Source: Nitrospira sp.
GTDB lineage: Bacteria; Nitrospirota; Nitrospiria; Nitrospirales; Nitrospiraceae
NCBI GenBank assembly: GCA_022226935.1
Contig: CP092081.1
Location: 1,771,820 to 1,835,819 of the forward strand
DNA length: 64,000 bases
Direction: 5' to 3'
Below, piece after piece: positions 52,694-62,281 of this stretch. Below the pieces are notes generated by a model. It saw nothing but the letters and a program-made list of their open reading frames with translations. It was not told the origin of the DNA and searched no databases. Numbering within the stretch: position 1 is the stretch's first letter; each line of letters begins with the position of its first letter. A program made the position numbers and the translations under genes.

Positions 52694-53598
52694 CTACTCA
52701 CTGCATCTCCAGGGCCCCATGCCCCCGAGATCCGCTGTCGCTGCCATTCGATCCAGGACACGAACCAATCAAAATCCTGCTGGTAAGCCGCACCGCTGAG
52801 GTCGGGCGCCGCCTGCGTCTGTTCCAATTGCGTATAGGTGCGAGGCCAGTTCTTCTGCCACCACGACTTCAGCTCGTCCGGCCCATAGGGCTGTCCGTTG
52901 GGGTTGGCGATCCCGGCAGCCGCGCAGAGGCCAGCTACCAACGGCCAATAGCGATCCTTGCCCAGCCCGAGGCTCCGGAAATGCTCGCGCAACAGAAAGA
53001 CGACCCACAATTCGGCACTATTTTTCTTGTTGTGTTTAAAGGGCTGGGTCTGGCGCAAGGGGACGGGATCGAAGGTCTTGATCACCGACGTGTAATCCGG
53101 GCCCCCGTAGCTTCCGGCAGATTCCGCAATTCCCTGCAGCATATTGGCTAATTCGACCTCCACCATCGGTGGTCTGGCAACCGGCGGCTCAGCCGTGCCG
53201 GCACTCAATGGATTGGTCGCCGTCAGCAGTTCGATCAGCGGCTTCAATTCTCTCAAGCGTACTGCGGCCGCCTTCAAAATCTGTTCGGATTCCAGCCAGT
53301 AGTCCGGATCACCCTTGGAGGCCCGCTCCCGTCCCGGAGGCGGGAGCACGACGGGAATCCAGTACCGCACGAGCACGAAGAGGATATATTCGATCTCTCC
53401 GCCGACTTGCACCGCGCCGGCAAGAGCCTGGCTGACTCCCATCGCACGGCGGAAGAACGCCTCGACACGATCCTCGACGTGCAGGCGACGCCCCATAGCC
53501 TGCCACCATTGCTGCAAAGAAGACCAGTCCGAGGGGGAGACATCCGGCATCGAATAGGTTCCACGGGTGAGAACAACCACAGGAGAAATCGGCGGCAT
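52690..53598 (-). CDS. Hypothetical protein
   Basis: A 302-aa soluble protein without signal peptide. Parts look helical and acidic (VEAFFRRAMGVSQALAGAVQVGG; WESEQILKAAAV-like), and Trp-rich stretches near the end (KSWWQKNWPRTYTQLEQ). I recognise no family. The ATG at 53598 is the probable start; the longer frame to 54261 runs through gpmA antisense. An internal ATG at 53550 is also possible. Confidence 0.6.
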   Translation of the reverse strand: MPPISPVVVLTRGTYSMPDVSPSDWSSLQQWWQAMGRRLHVEDRVEAFFRRAMGVSQALAGAVQVGGEIEYILFVLVRYWIPVVLPPPGRERASKGDPDYWLESEQILKAAAVRLRELKPLIELLTATNPLSAGTAEPPVARPPMVEVELANMLQGIAESAGSYGGPDYTSVIKTFDPVPLRQTQPFKHNKKNSAELWVVFLLREHFRSLGLGKDRYWPLVAGLCAAAGIANPNGQPYGPDELKSWWQKNWPRTYTQLEQTQAAPDLSGAAYQQDFDWFVSWIEWQRQRISGAWGPGDAVSS

Positions 53599-53667
53599 GG
53601 TACTGACTGCCACGGCTGATTGCAACCGAGACCCATTCCTCAATGTGTGCTTGCGGAACAAGAGACC

Positions 53668-53696
53668 TTGACAGGGTGAAGGGGAAATCGCATAAC
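53668..53696 (+). promoter_or_regulatory. Sigma70-type promoter of gpmA
   Basis: A perfect TTGACA at 53668-53673 and CATAAC at 53691-53696, 17 nt apart, lie about 50 nt before the gpmA start. Confidence 0.55.
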
Positions 53697-53742
53697 CTGT
53701 CGCGACAAGGACGTATCCCCTCGGACAAGGAGACGAAGCACG

Positions 53743-54348
53743 ATGAGCAAACTGGTTCTCATTCGTCACGGCGAGTCGCAGTGGAATCTGGAAAACCGTT
53801 TCACCGGCTGGGTGGATGTCCCCCTCTCGCCGAAGGGGATCGAGGAAGCGAAAGCCGCGGGGAACAAGCTGGCAGGGTTTACCTTCGATCGCGCCTTCTC
53901 CTCCGTTCTCGCCCGCGCCAACGAAACATTGCGCTTCATTCTCGAAGCGATCGGACAGACGACCATTCCCGTTGAAAAAGACAAGGCGCTGAACGAGCGC
54001 ATGTACGGCGAGTTGCAGGGATTGAACAAGGCCGAGACGGCCAAGAAGTTCGGAGACGAGCAGGTCAAAATCTGGCGGCGCAGTTACGACGTGCGCCCGC
54101 CGGGAGGAGAAAGCCTCAAGGATACAGCGGAGCGGGTCCTGCCGTATTACGAGAGTCGCATCAAGCCCTATGTACTCAAAGGGGAAACCATCTTGATCGC
54201 CGCCCACGGCAACAGCTTGCGGGCACTGGTGATGCAGCTCGAACAGCTGACCCGCGAACAAGTGCTGGAGCTCAACATTCCCACCGGGGCGCCGTTGCTG
54301 TACGAACTCGACAACAACGGGAAGGTGCTATCACATCGCTACCTGTAA
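53743..54348 (+). CDS. gpmA: 2,3-bisphosphoglycerate-dependent phosphoglycerate mutase
   Basis: GpmA interconverts 3- and 2-phosphoglycerate. [16 protein letters not shown] at the start has the phospho-histidine; the second half has [14 protein letters not shown] and [12 protein letters not shown]. At 201 aa it is about 30-50 residues shorter than long-form GpmA because the C-terminal tail is missing, as in some other bacteria. AAGGAG lies ten nt before the ATG, and a good promoter is upstream. Confidence 0.92.
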   Translation: MSKLVLIRHGESQWNLENRFTGWVDVPLSPKGIEEAKAAGNKLAGFTFDRAFSSVLARANETLRFILEAIGQTTIPVEKDKALNERMYGELQGLNKAETAKKFGDEQVKIWRRSYDVRPPGGESLKDTAERVLPYYESRIKPYVLKGETILIAAHGNSLRALVMQLEQLTREQVLELNIPTGAPLLYELDNNGKVLSHRYL

Positions 54349-54368
54349 CCACATTCGTCCTAGGCGCT

Positions 54369-54431
54369 GAGGCGAACAATCTGCGTGATGCCTTACAGGC
54401 CGCCGTTCGTGGAGGCCGATCTGTTTGCCTC
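54369..54431. terminator. Inverted repeat between gpmA and a convergent gene
   Basis: GAGGCGAACAATC (54369-54381) and GATCTGTTTGCCTC (54418-54431) pair with two irregularities and enclose about 36 nt. Lying between convergent stops, it may terminate both. It shares no sequence with the three repeat copies. Confidence 0.35.
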
Positions 54432-54443
54432 GTATGCTGAGGC

Positions 54444-54938
54444 TTACACACACTGGCTGAGCAATTCCTGATATTTGTCGAGCGGCACCAAATCAGGGAG
54501 CAGTACCAGTAACTTCGGCCGATCTTCGGGTTGGATCAATCCTTCGGCTTCAAGCAGATCTGAGATTTCTTCGGATGCTGCGATAGCGCCACCCTCGTAA
54601 TCTCCTACCGGCGCATACCGGGCGCGGCGATCTTCCACCTCATCGAGATACTCCTCCCATTTCACCGCCCCGAGCTTGTACTCGTGCTCCCAATCGGCGC
54701 GAACCAGATCCATCACGCGGTGAAATACCAGGTCGCGATACTTGCGCGGAATGTGCGCGTTGATGGCGGCCAGGACCCAGTACAGCGTAAAGGACAGCAG
54801 TTCGCGCGTCATGGCGTCCTCTTGGGATTCCTCCCCGTGAATTCCGTAGTCACCCAACATCTCCACGGTAATCCGGCGCGGAATCAATTTGTACAAGGCA
54901 TCCGCGGCCTGAGCCGGTGTCATGGATTCTTTTTTCAT
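54444..54938 (-). CDS. Hypothetical protein
   Basis: A 164-aa acidic, helical, soluble protein with no recognised family. It contains SFTLYWVLAAINAHIPRKYRDLVFHRVMDLVRADWEHEYKLG-like helices. Starting at ATG 54938, it is convergent with gpmA and divergent from the outer-membrane gene at 55082. Confidence 0.6.
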   Translation of the reverse strand: MKKESMTPAQAADALYKLIPRRITVEMLGDYGIHGEESQEDAMTRELLSFTLYWVLAAINAHIPRKYRDLVFHRVMDLVRADWEHEYKLGAVKWEEYLDEVEDRRARYAPVGDYEGGAIAASEEISDLLEAEGLIQPEDRPKLLVLLPDLVPLDKYQELLSQCV

Positions 54939-55081
54939 GCGATTCCTCCCTCAGGAGGGCCAGGATACTGGAGCCTCGAGCGCCTTGACAACCCTGAGGC
55001 GGGACAGTCCGTGAGCGGTGCTTGCTTGTCCGCGGCACAGGCCTATGCTACATACAGCCCATCACGACTCGCTATTGGACT

Positions 55082-55633
55082 ATGACGTACAGACAACGAC
55101 TTCAACTGTTTCTTGTCAGCCTTGCCTGCACGGGGCTGCTGTGGCCTTGCAGCGCCCAATCCGCTGATCCGCAGGATGCGCACTGGGGCTTTGCGACCGA
55201 TCTCGGGCTTTGGACCGGCACGACGAACAACACGACCTTCGCGCTCGGATTTGGTCTCGATTACTATATGGATCCCAATTTTTCATTCGGCGGGATGGCG
55301 CTCTTCACCCCGGTCGGAGACCTGACACAAATCGGCGTGGCCGGCGTGGCCAAATACCACCTGCGCTTGAACAGCGGGTTCAACCTTGTGCCCTTTGCCG
55401 GAATCGGAATCCTGCATGCCGATCTCAATCGCGGCAGCGGACCCACAAAAATCGACCGCAATGACACCAGCCATTTCATTCCCCTGGGCCTGTCGCTGGA
55501 ATATCAGGTCGGACCAAAAATCGCGTTCTCCACGACCCTCATGGTGAACTTGCACCACATCACCCTCTCGCCGCCCATCCCGAACGACAACACCAGCATC
55601 GCGCTCCTCTTCGGCATTCGCTGGGGGCCGTAG
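55082..55633 (+). CDS. Outer-membrane beta-barrel protein
   Basis: A 183-aa exported protein. The signal LQLFLVSLACTGLLWPCSA ends near SAQSA. The remainder is a chain of amphipathic strands, WGFATDLGLWTGTTNNTTFALGFGLDYY through TSIALLFGIRWGP, typical of small 8-strand outer-membrane barrels with an aromatic end. The ATG at 55082 is chosen; the longer frame begins at 55022. Function unknown. Its stop is 41 nt before repeat copy 3. Confidence 0.8.
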   Translation: MTYRQRLQLFLVSLACTGLLWPCSAQSADPQDAHWGFATDLGLWTGTTNNTTFALGFGLDYYMDPNFSFGGMALFTPVGDLTQIGVAGVAKYHLRLNSGFNLVPFAGIGILHADLNRGSGPTKIDRNDTSHFIPLGLSLEYQVGPKIAFSTTLMVNLHHITLSPPIPNDNTSIALLFGIRWGP

Positions 55634-55674
55634 TTTTCGCTCGATCGACGTTGAGCCGTAGCGATACCCTGTTC

Positions 55675-55797
55675 GCAGCCGCTCAAACGGGCTTCCAGCA
55701 AGGCCGCAGCGAGCGAAAGGCCGAGGCGTACTGCATTAAGTACGTCGAGGGCTTGAGAGAAGCGAGAACGAAGCTGGAAGCCCGTTTCAGCGGCTGC
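55675..55797. repeat. Structured intergenic repeat element, copy 3
   Basis: The best copy, 123 bp. The ends form a 25-bp inverted repeat with one C-C mismatch (55684 against 55788). The interior has GGCCGCAGCGAGCGA, the hairpin CGTACT-GCATTA-AGTACG, and GCGAGAAC. The right end touches the stop codon (55798-55800) of the minus-strand ATP-grasp gene. It lies between convergent genes, like the other two copies. Confidence 0.85.
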
Positions 55798-56820
55798 CTA
55801 TGCGGCTTGGGCGGGACGCCATCGAAGCCCCACATGCAACAATTCCTGCAGCAGGTCTTTGTAGGCGAGGTTGGCTTTTTCGGCCGAGTCGGCGAAGTCT
55901 TCACCGCTGGCGATTTGGGGATTGGGATTGGCTTCAATCACATAGACCGTTCCTGCTTGGTCCATCCGCATGTCGATACGCGCATAGCCGCTCAGTCCCA
56001 AGGCGCGATAGACACGTTTGGCGAGGTGCTGAATATCGTCGACCACTCCATCCGGCAAATTCCTCGCTTCACATGAACGGATGCCGTATTTGTCTTGGTA
56101 TTTGCGGCTCCATTTGACCCGCTGCGTCGCGATGCGCCGCGCCTCGTCTGGCATCTTATCCATGACCAATTCCCAGACGGGAAAGACCTGCAAATGGGCG
56201 TTGCCCATCACGCCGACATACAGTTCCCGCCCTTCGATATACCGTTCGACGAGCGCGCCGGTTCCCACATTGTCATGGATAAATGCCACCCGCTCGCGCA
56301 ACTTCACGTCGTCATCGACAATAGACGCTTGCGAAATGCCCAGCGAGGCTTCTTCGGTCACTGACTTCACGATCAAGGGAAAGGGCAAGTATTTGGGCCG
56401 ACGCACCATGCGATGCAGCGGGACCACCATAAATTCAGGATACGGAATCCGATGGTACGACATCACCTGCTTGGCTAAGGCCTTATCCCTCGCCAGCATG
56501 AGTCCGCGCGGATTGCAGCCGGTGTAAGGAATCCGCATCAATTCGAGATAGGACACGACATTCTGGTCGTACACCGCCACGCCGTCGAACTCTTCCAACA
56601 GGTTGAAGGCAATGTGCGGCTTCCAATCCTCCACCGCCGCGCGAATGACTTCCAGGTCACTTTTCACGCCGAGCGCCTGCACCTCGTGGCCAAGTTTGCG
56701 CAGCGTCGAGACCACGTCGTACTCGGTTTTCCATGCGGCGGTCTCCAGATCCTGTCCGTTGAGTTGCTCCGGAGGGACCAGATCTTTATGCATGAGCACG
56801 AGCACCCGCATTCGTCTCAT
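55798..56820 (-). CDS. ATP-grasp protein related to D-alanine--D-alanine ligase
   Basis: A 340-aa ATP-grasp ligase. The N-domain has YDVVSTLRKLGHEVQALGV and HIAFNLLEEFDGV; the ATP-binding part has LARDKALAKQVMSYHRIPYPEF, FPLIVKSVTEEASLGIS, and the metal-binding ARIDMRMDQAGTVYVIEANPNPQI. True Ddl would have other contacts, so the substrate is open (a peptide or amino-acid ligation). It is coupled by ATGA to the metallopeptidase gene. Confidence 0.85.
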   Translation of the reverse strand: MRRMRVLVLMHKDLVPPEQLNGQDLETAAWKTEYDVVSTLRKLGHEVQALGVKSDLEVIRAAVEDWKPHIAFNLLEEFDGVAVYDQNVVSYLELMRIPYTGCNPRGLMLARDKALAKQVMSYHRIPYPEFMVVPLHRMVRRPKYLPFPLIVKSVTEEASLGISQASIVDDDVKLRERVAFIHDNVGTGALVERYIEGRELYVGVMGNAHLQVFPVWELVMDKMPDEARRIATQRVKWSRKYQDKYGIRSCEARNLPDGVVDDIQHLAKRVYRALGLSGYARIDMRMDQAGTVYVIEANPNPQIASGEDFADSAEKANLAYKDLLQELLHVGLRWRPAQAA

Positions 56821-57878
56821 AATGCCACCTTATGTCTCCCGCTGTGCAGATAGTTCATGGTCTGCACGGTCAGCAGGATCGCGAAGTCGAGTTTGGCCTG
56901 CTCCTTCTGCTGAGTCAGATGCAACTTCGACGCATGGCACCGTTCGATCATCCCTTCCAGAACCTGATCGATCGTGTATTGATATTCTCCTGTCCACTCG
57001 GCGACCCGGCGGCGAATCTCCTTCCTCGTGCGACGGAGAAACTCGGCGGCGCTGGGATTTTTGGCATAGGCGGGCCCGGCCGAAAACAATTTGTGCAAGT
57101 CGGTGTCGTAGGAGGAGGCCCGGCCGATGCCGTAGTGCTTCCGCTTTTCCTCATAATGGTCGCGCAGCGTCTTGTAAATACGCGGCAACGGATCGAGTTG
57201 TTGCCGCCCCGTCACCAGGGGCGACACGCCGGCGAGTTCCCCCATGAGCCGTTCCATGAAATCCAGCTTCTTCATCACCGGCCAACCACGGTAGCGTGCT
57301 TTCCAGAGCGACCCGGCATCCAACCACACGGCAAACGTTTCGGCAAAGTCTTCATCCGGATGGCTCTGGGCGTACCAGACATCGAGATGGCGCACGAAAC
57401 TCCGGCTATAAGGCCGCGGCGTGTAATATTCGGGATAGGGTTGGGAGGAGCGGCCGAAGAGTTTTTGCCGGCGCCGGCGGCGCCGCAGCAAGAAGGCATT
57501 TTCAATCGCATGCCCGGCCTCATGCCGCAGGATGCGCATACACCAATCGTGAGTGCCGCCTTCCACTTCGAGCATCTGGCTGGCTTCCAGCTTCGCCAAC
57601 CGCGGATGCGCGAGGTAAAACGGCACCGCAATACCCGGCACCCCGTCCGGCGTAAACCATTCATCCGACAACCAGAAGTGCGGTCGGAAGACCAGCCGGC
57701 GCGCGTCCAACTCACGATACAGTTGCTCGATCGGCTGCTGATAGAAGGTGCCCTCGAGGCGCAGATCCAGATCACACATGCGGAGATCGAGCAGTTGTTC
57801 GTCGGTCCACTCCGCCCACACCGGAACATGGTCGCTCGCATCGGGCCTTCGTCGTCGCTGAATCTGTGTCCGCCCCAT
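56817..57878 (-). CDS. Putative zinc-binding metallopeptidase
   Basis: A 353-aa soluble protein with zincin motif [12 protein letters not shown] about residue 118 and a second acidic site in [15 protein letters not shown], about 50 residues later, which would supply the third metal ligand. The N-terminal [19 protein letters not shown] is basic. Probably an intracellular peptidase; a maturation role for the ATP-grasp product is possible. It overlaps the ATP-grasp gene by 4 nt. The plus-strand frame opposite is a shadow. Confidence 0.8.
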   Translation of the reverse strand: MGRTQIQRRRRPDASDHVPVWAEWTDEQLLDLRMCDLDLRLEGTFYQQPIEQLYRELDARRLVFRPHFWLSDEWFTPDGVPGIAVPFYLAHPRLAKLEASQMLEVEGGTHDWCMRILRHEAGHAIENAFLLRRRRRRQKLFGRSSQPYPEYYTPRPYSRSFVRHLDVWYAQSHPDEDFAETFAVWLDAGSLWKARYRGWPVMKKLDFMERLMGELAGVSPLVTGRQQLDPLPRIYKTLRDHYEEKRKHYGIGRASSYDTDLHKLFSAGPAYAKNPSAAEFLRRTRKEIRRRVAEWTGEYQYTIDQVLEGMIERCHASKLHLTQQKEQAKLDFAILLTVQTMNYLHSGRHKVAL

Positions 57879-58154
57879 CGCGCAATCACCAAAAAGCCCC
57901 GTCCGGCGCCCTTTTGTCCTGTTTCAACTATAGCAGCTCGCAAAAATTGTGCTGGCGCCCACCGGAGAAGTTTCTTCGAGGATCAGGGAAAACCCTTGGG
58001 GGATGTCCTGTCCGGGATCGGTCGGAGACGGCGCGTCCTCCACGTCAGCGGCGTGAGCAGGAATCGTCCGGAAGAATGTCTGAATCCAGCATCGGCTGCG
58101 ATGGGCCGTCAGCCTATCCCATTCGAGCCCCTTCTTGAGCTAGAATGCCTCGCC

Positions 58155-59030
58155 ATGCAACCGACGAGTTCAAAATCCCTTCTTTCCCCGGCGCGGCCAT
58201 CGGCTCAATCCGAAGAGATCGAGCGGGTAGAGACCCGCCTCTGCCGTCTCGTGGGGCAAGCCATTGCGGATTACCGGATGATCGAGGATGGCGATAAGGT
58301 CATGGTGTGCCTGTCGGGAGGAAAGGACAGTTACGGACTCTTGGAAATTCTGCTGTCGCTACGCAGCCGGGCCCCGATTCACTTCGATATCATTGCCGTC
58401 AATCTCGATCAAAAGCAGCCCGGATTCCCCATCCATGTGCTGCCGGAATATCTCACTCGCCGCGGCGTCCCCTTTCACATTGAAACGCGCGATACCTATT
58501 CCGTGGTCAAACGGTTGATTCCGGAAGGGCAGACCACCTGCTCGCTTTGTTCCCGCTTGCGCCGCGGCCATCTGTATCGCCTGGCCACGGAATTAGGCGC
58601 GACCAAGATCGCGTTAGGGCACCATCGCGACGACATTCTCGAAACCCTGCTGTTGAATCTGTTCTTCACCGGCAAGATGAAGGCGATGCCGCCGAAGCTG
58701 CGTTCCAAGAGCGGCCGCCATGTGGTGATTCGACCGCTGGCCTATGTGAAGGAGGCCGACCTGGCCCATTATGCCGCCCTGCTCCAGTTTCCGATCATCC
58801 CCTGCGACCTGTGCGGCTCGCAGGAGGATTTGAAACGCAAACAGGTCAAGCAGATGCTGCAGGACTGGAATCAGCGTTTTCCCGGCTCCAACGACAGCAT
58901 GTTCGCCGCCCTTGGGAACATCGCGCCCTCGCTGCTCCTGGATCGTTCGCTCTTCAACTTCTCCGACCTGAAAGCGGACATCGCCTCCACTGAAGCCACC
59001 GTGAGCGATGCTGAGGAAGATCTGCTGTAG
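58155..59030 (+). CDS. ttcA: tRNA 2-thiocytidine biosynthesis protein TtcA
   Basis: TtcA thiolates cytidine-32 of tRNA with an iron-sulfur cluster. The PP-loop [24 protein letters not shown] with two Cys and PCDLCGSQ with further Cys are visible. The 291-aa length is normal. The ATG at 58155 follows a 276-bp gap in which I see nothing clear. It converges on two small zinc-ribbon genes. Confidence 0.93.
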   Translation: MQPTSSKSLLSPARPSAQSEEIERVETRLCRLVGQAIADYRMIEDGDKVMVCLSGGKDSYGLLEILLSLRSRAPIHFDIIAVNLDQKQPGFPIHVLPEYLTRRGVPFHIETRDTYSVVKRLIPEGQTTCSLCSRLRRGHLYRLATELGATKIALGHHRDDILETLLLNLFFTGKMKAMPPKLRSKSGRHVVIRPLAYVKEADLAHYAALLQFPIIPCDLCGSQEDLKRKQVKQMLQDWNQRFPGSNDSMFAALGNIAPSLLLDRSLFNFSDLKADIASTEATVSDAEEDLL

Positions 59031-59140
59031 CGGTCGATCTTTGCCGCGGTGCAAATTGAGCTCGAACCCGCAACAGGCGCACCGAGGTTACGGTAGACAT
59101 GGCTCGAACATTCAGAGGAAAACCGGGGCAGAAGAAACGG

Positions 59141-59284
59141 TCAGGCGCGCTGCCGCAGATGGGTTCGCCGACCACATCGCAAACAGCGGTACGGATAGTA
59201 GCCGATCAGGAAAAAGAAGAAGTCCAGCAGCCCCTGACGGCGTGAACGTTTGGTATACCCGGAGCATTTACCACAATACGACAT
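59141..59284 (-). CDS. 47-aa zinc-ribbon protein, paralog A
   Basis: A 47-aa frame from ATG 59284 (GTG 9 nt upstream is an alternative) to TGA 59141. CGKC at 4-7 and CLRC at 34-37 sit 26 residues apart around a hydrophobic middle (LLDFFFFLIGYYPYRC). It aligns end to end with paralog B at 59465. No RBS is clear. Function unknown; probably a zinc ribbon. Confidence 0.7.
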   Translation of the reverse strand: MSYCGKCSGYTKRSRRQGLLDFFFFLIGYYPYRCLRCGRRTHLRQRA

Positions 59285-59464
59285 ATCAGCCACTCATTTG
59301 GGTAGAGACCTAGACGGACGATCAAGGGAGAATCCTACTGAAAGACCCTAGGGCGATGCAAGTCAAGTTTCCACGACATGGTCGTCCTGTATAGCTCTGG
59401 GCATCTGTGGCAGATCGGCACAACACTGCACTCGGTTAGAACGACGACCGTGTCCTGACCGGCA

Positions 59465-59608
59465 TCAGGTGCGACGGCGCAAGCGGAAGCGATAGAGGCA
59501 CAGGGTACAGCGAAACGGATAGAAGCCAATCACACGCATCACGAAATCACGCCAGCCATGACGTGTCACTCGCTTGGCGCTACCGGAGCACATTGGACAA
59601 TACACCAT
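59465..59608 (-). CDS. 47-aa zinc-ribbon protein, paralog B
   Basis: A 47-aa frame from ATG 59608 to TGA 59465, same length as paralog A 180 nt away. CPMC at 4-7, CTLC at 34-37; the shared features are the MxYCxxCSG start, the IGxYPxRC segment and Arg-rich tail (RFRLRRRT). The same CxxC frame and FxRCxLCxxRF appear in the zinc ribbon of the PilZ protein at 33214. The longer frame to 59884 is not real. Confidence 0.7.
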   Translation of the reverse strand: MVYCPMCSGSAKRVTRHGWRDFVMRVIGFYPFRCTLCLYRFRLRRRT

Positions 59609-59732
59609 GGAGACTGTCGTCACGCGCCTTTCTCCTTCGCATCGGGTAAGATGACTCCGGTGCGGGGGGCGTGAGTGTGAAACAGTTTCCCCCTGGAAGC
59701 AAGTTCTATCGCATGGAGGCCCGTCGACGGGT

Positions 59733-60170
59733 ATGAGCCCGGTCAAACAGCTTTCCGGGCAGGGAGCGGAGCCCCCGCTGTGGTCCATTGCAGCCGCAGC
59801 AGCGGTCATTCTGTTGACGCCGATGCTGCTCTTTTCGCTCGCTCCCGATGGACCGATTCGCGATGGCGATACGGTCTTTTCCACCGGAGCCCATAAGGTG
59901 CCGCTCTTTAAACCGGAACAGCACCGTCAGGCCGGATATGACTCAACCTGCTTGCTCGATCCGAAGGACCCGATGATTGTTCTCCATGCCCCGGCAGAGG
60001 GATCGGACGAAGAAGACATCATCGCGCAGGTCCAAGGCAAAAACACGATCGAATGGCCGTTTTGCCCGCCGCAGGCTGAGCTCCTCATCAAGCCTCATCA
60101 CGTCACTCAGCAACCCAGCCTGATCAAAGACCTGCGAGACGGCATCACAAGGCTGTTCACCTCTTCTTAG
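59733..60170 (+). CDS. Hypothetical membrane-anchored protein
   Basis: A 145-aa protein with one membrane helix near the start (IAAAAAVILLTPMLLFSLA), then a soluble part with KVPLFKPEQHRQAGYDSTCLL and ...PFCPPQAELLIKPHHV. No family recognised. It diverges from the zinc-ribbon pair and ends 22 nt before msrA. Confidence 0.6.
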   Translation: MSPVKQLSGQGAEPPLWSIAAAAAVILLTPMLLFSLAPDGPIRDGDTVFSTGAHKVPLFKPEQHRQAGYDSTCLLDPKDPMIVLHAPAEGSDEEDIIAQVQGKNTIEWPFCPPQAELLIKPHHVTQQPSLIKDLRDGITRLFTSS

Positions 60171-60192
60171 CTCGACGCTCTGCCGGGAATGC

Positions 60193-60738
60193 TCAGGCCT
60201 TCCGCAAGGCCAGAAACCGCTGGCGGAATTTCGCGACCTTCGGCCCGACCACATAGGTGCAGTAGCCTTCGAGGGGATTACGAGCAAAGTATTCCTGGTG
60301 ATAGGCCTCGGCTTCATACCATTGAGTTGCCGGCACCACTTCGGTGACTACCGGGTTGGGATACAGGCGCTCTTGAGATACGGCCGCGATCATATCCTGC
60401 GCCGCCTGCTGCTGCTCCGGCGTATGGTAGAAGATCGCTGATCGATACTGGGTGCCGACATCGTTCCCTTGCCGATTCCTTGTCGTCGGATCGTGAATCG
60501 CGAAAAATATCTCGAGCAAGTCTCGAAAACCGACCACGGCAGGATCGAAGGTCACCCGCACGGCTTCGGCATGCCCCGTTCGCCCGCCACAGACTTGTTC
60601 ATAGGTCGGCGCATCCACCTGCCCGCCGATATAGCCGGATTCTACCGACTGCACGCCTTTGACCTGGTCATAAACCGCTTCCAGACACCAGAAGCAGCCT
60701 CCCGCCAAGGTCGCAACTTCCATCCCTGCCTGCGCCAT
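60193..60738 (-). CDS. msrA: Peptide methionine sulfoxide reductase A
   Basis: MsrA reduces methionine-S-sulfoxide. The catalytic cysteine is in GGCFWCLEAVYDQV, and the family motifs GYIGGQVDAPTYEQVCGGRTGHAEAV-like, FFAIHDPTTRNRQGND and GTQYRSAIFYH follow. The ATG at 60738 has GAGG upstream and gives 181 aa. It lies 31 nt after zwf, same strand. Confidence 0.96.
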   Translation of the reverse strand: MAQAGMEVATLAGGCFWCLEAVYDQVKGVQSVESGYIGGQVDAPTYEQVCGGRTGHAEAVRVTFDPAVVGFRDLLEIFFAIHDPTTRNRQGNDVGTQYRSAIFYHTPEQQQAAQDMIAAVSQERLYPNPVVTEVVPATQWYEAEAYHQEYFARNPLEGYCTYVVGPKVAKFRQRFLALRKA

Positions 60739-60769
60739 CACCAACCTCGCTTTCGATTCCAGCTGCTTC

Positions 60770-62281
60770 CTACGCCTGCCCGCCGTTCCACCACTCACGG
60801 CCCTCGCGCCGCAACAGCGCCTCGGCTTCCGGAGGGCCCCAGGTGCCACTCTGATAGTTCGGGAAGGCCGCCGCGCCAGGCAGAGACTTCCAGACGTCCA
60901 GAATCATCTGTACGACCGACCACCCCAATTCGATATTGTCCGCCCGTTGAAACAGCGTCGCGTCGCCGGCCATGGCATCGTGGAGCAGTGTTTCGTACCC
61001 CGTATGGGGAGCATTTCCGAAATAATCGGCATATTGAAAATCCATGTCCACTGTCCCGATCCGCACCGTCGGTCCCGGGACCTTCGCATCGAAACGCAGG
61101 GAAATCCCCTCGTCCGGCTGGATGCGGATGACGAGCACATTCGGGGCCAACTGATCGACCTGAGTTTTTCGAAACAACATGAACGGCGCTTGTTTGAATT
61201 GCACCACAATTTCGGTCAATCGCCGGGTCATGCGTTTTCCGGTCCGCAAATAAAACGGCACTCCGGCCCAGCGCCAGTTGTCGATGAAGAGTTTCATCGC
61301 CACAAAGGTTTCCGTCGTCGACTCAGCCCCAACGTGGGGCTCCGCGCGGTACTCGGCTACCGGCTTCCCGTCGATCGAACCGCCGCCATACTGACCGAAC
61401 ACCACAAAACGCAGGACGTCGAGCGAGCTGAGCGGCACGACACCGCGCAGCACTTTGGCTTTCTCGTCGCGCACGGCATCCGCGGCAAAAGAGTTCGGGG
61501 GCTCCATGGCTAAAAAGCAGAGCAACTGCAGGAGATGATTCGGCACCATATCCCGCAATGCGCCGGCCTGCTCATAATATCGACCCCGATGTTCGACCCC
61601 GAGGTTCTCGGCCACCGTGATTTGCACATGATCGATATACCGGCGGTTCCACAACGGCTCAAAAATACCATTGGCAAACCGGAACACCAAAATGTTCTGT
61701 ACCGTTTCCTTGCCGAGATAGTGATCGATCCGATAGATCTGCCGTTCCTGCAGCACTCGCTGCAGTTCATGATTGAGGGCTTTTGCCGAGTCCAGATCAT
61801 GCCCGAACGGTTTCTCGATGATGACGCGCCGCCAGATGCCGTCGCGCTCGACCGTCAGGCCGTATTCCCCGAGATGCGTCACAATCCGGCCGAACAATCC
61901 CGGGATGGTCGCCATGTAGAACATGTAATTGCCCTGCGTGCCGGCGGAGGCATCCACCTCTTGCAGCAGCTCATTCAGCCGGCGGTAGGTCGCGCCCTCC
62001 TGAAAGTCACCGGCCATATAATGCACGCGCCGCGACACCGCCTGCCAGACGGACTGATCAACTTTTTCGGACAGATACTCGGGCATGATTCGATCCAGCT
62101 TCGCGCGGAATTCTTCCGTCGTCATCTCCGAACGGTCCAAGCCCACGATGGCAAATCCTTCGGGGAGAAAACGCCCCGCCATCAGGTTGTAGAGGGCAGG
62201 CAGCAACTTCCGCTTGGCAAGGTCGCCATCGATGCCAAAAATGATCATGACGCAGGGCGTGCGCAGTTGTGCAAGGTCCAT
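60770..62281 (-). CDS. zwf: Glucose-6-phosphate dehydrogenase
   Basis: Zwf makes 6-phosphogluconolactone with NADP+ or NAD+. The active-site [14 protein letters not shown] and the [15 protein letters not shown] segment are present, with 503 aa. The ATG at 62281 has AGGA upstream. The N-terminal fingerprint reads [12 protein letters not shown], where most enzymes have G-A/G-S/T-G-D-L, so D18 replaces a residue near the 2'-phosphate of NADP. It precedes msrA. Confidence 0.95.
   Translation of the reverse strand: MDLAQLRTPCVMIIFGIDGDLAKRKLLPALYNLMAGRFLPEGFAIVGLDRSEMTTEEFRAKLDRIMPEYLSEKVDQSVWQAVSRRVHYMAGDFQEGATYRRLNELLQEVDASAGTQGNYMFYMATIPGLFGRIVTHLGEYGLTVERDGIWRRVIIEKPFGHDLDSAKALNHELQRVLQERQIYRIDHYLGKETVQNILVFRFANGIFEPLWNRRYIDHVQITVAENLGVEHRGRYYEQAGALRDMVPNHLLQLLCFLAMEPPNSFAADAVRDEKAKVLRGVVPLSSLDVLRFVVFGQYGGGSIDGKPVAEYRAEPHVGAESTTETFVAMKLFIDNWRWAGVPFYLRTGKRMTRRLTEIVVQFKQAPFMLFRKTQVDQLAPNVLVIRIQPDEGISLRFDAKVPGPTVRIGTVDMDFQYADYFGNAPHTGYETLLHDAMAGDATLFQRADNIELGWSVVQMILDVWKSLPGAAAFPNYQSGTWGPPEAEALLRREGREWWNGGQA

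Noticed and set aside
53599-54261. N-terminal extension of the 52690 gene
   Set aside because: It overlaps gpmA in antisense, and the added residues have no conserved feature.
56832-58154. A long plus-strand open frame running into ttcA
   Set aside because: It lies opposite the metallopeptidase and has no family features; the open frame follows from GC-rich codon use. Only the part from 58155 is TtcA.
59285-59464. A third, decayed zinc-ribbon copy between the two 47-aa genes
   Set aside because: Only one CxxC-like trace is visible on the minus strand and no matching second pair.
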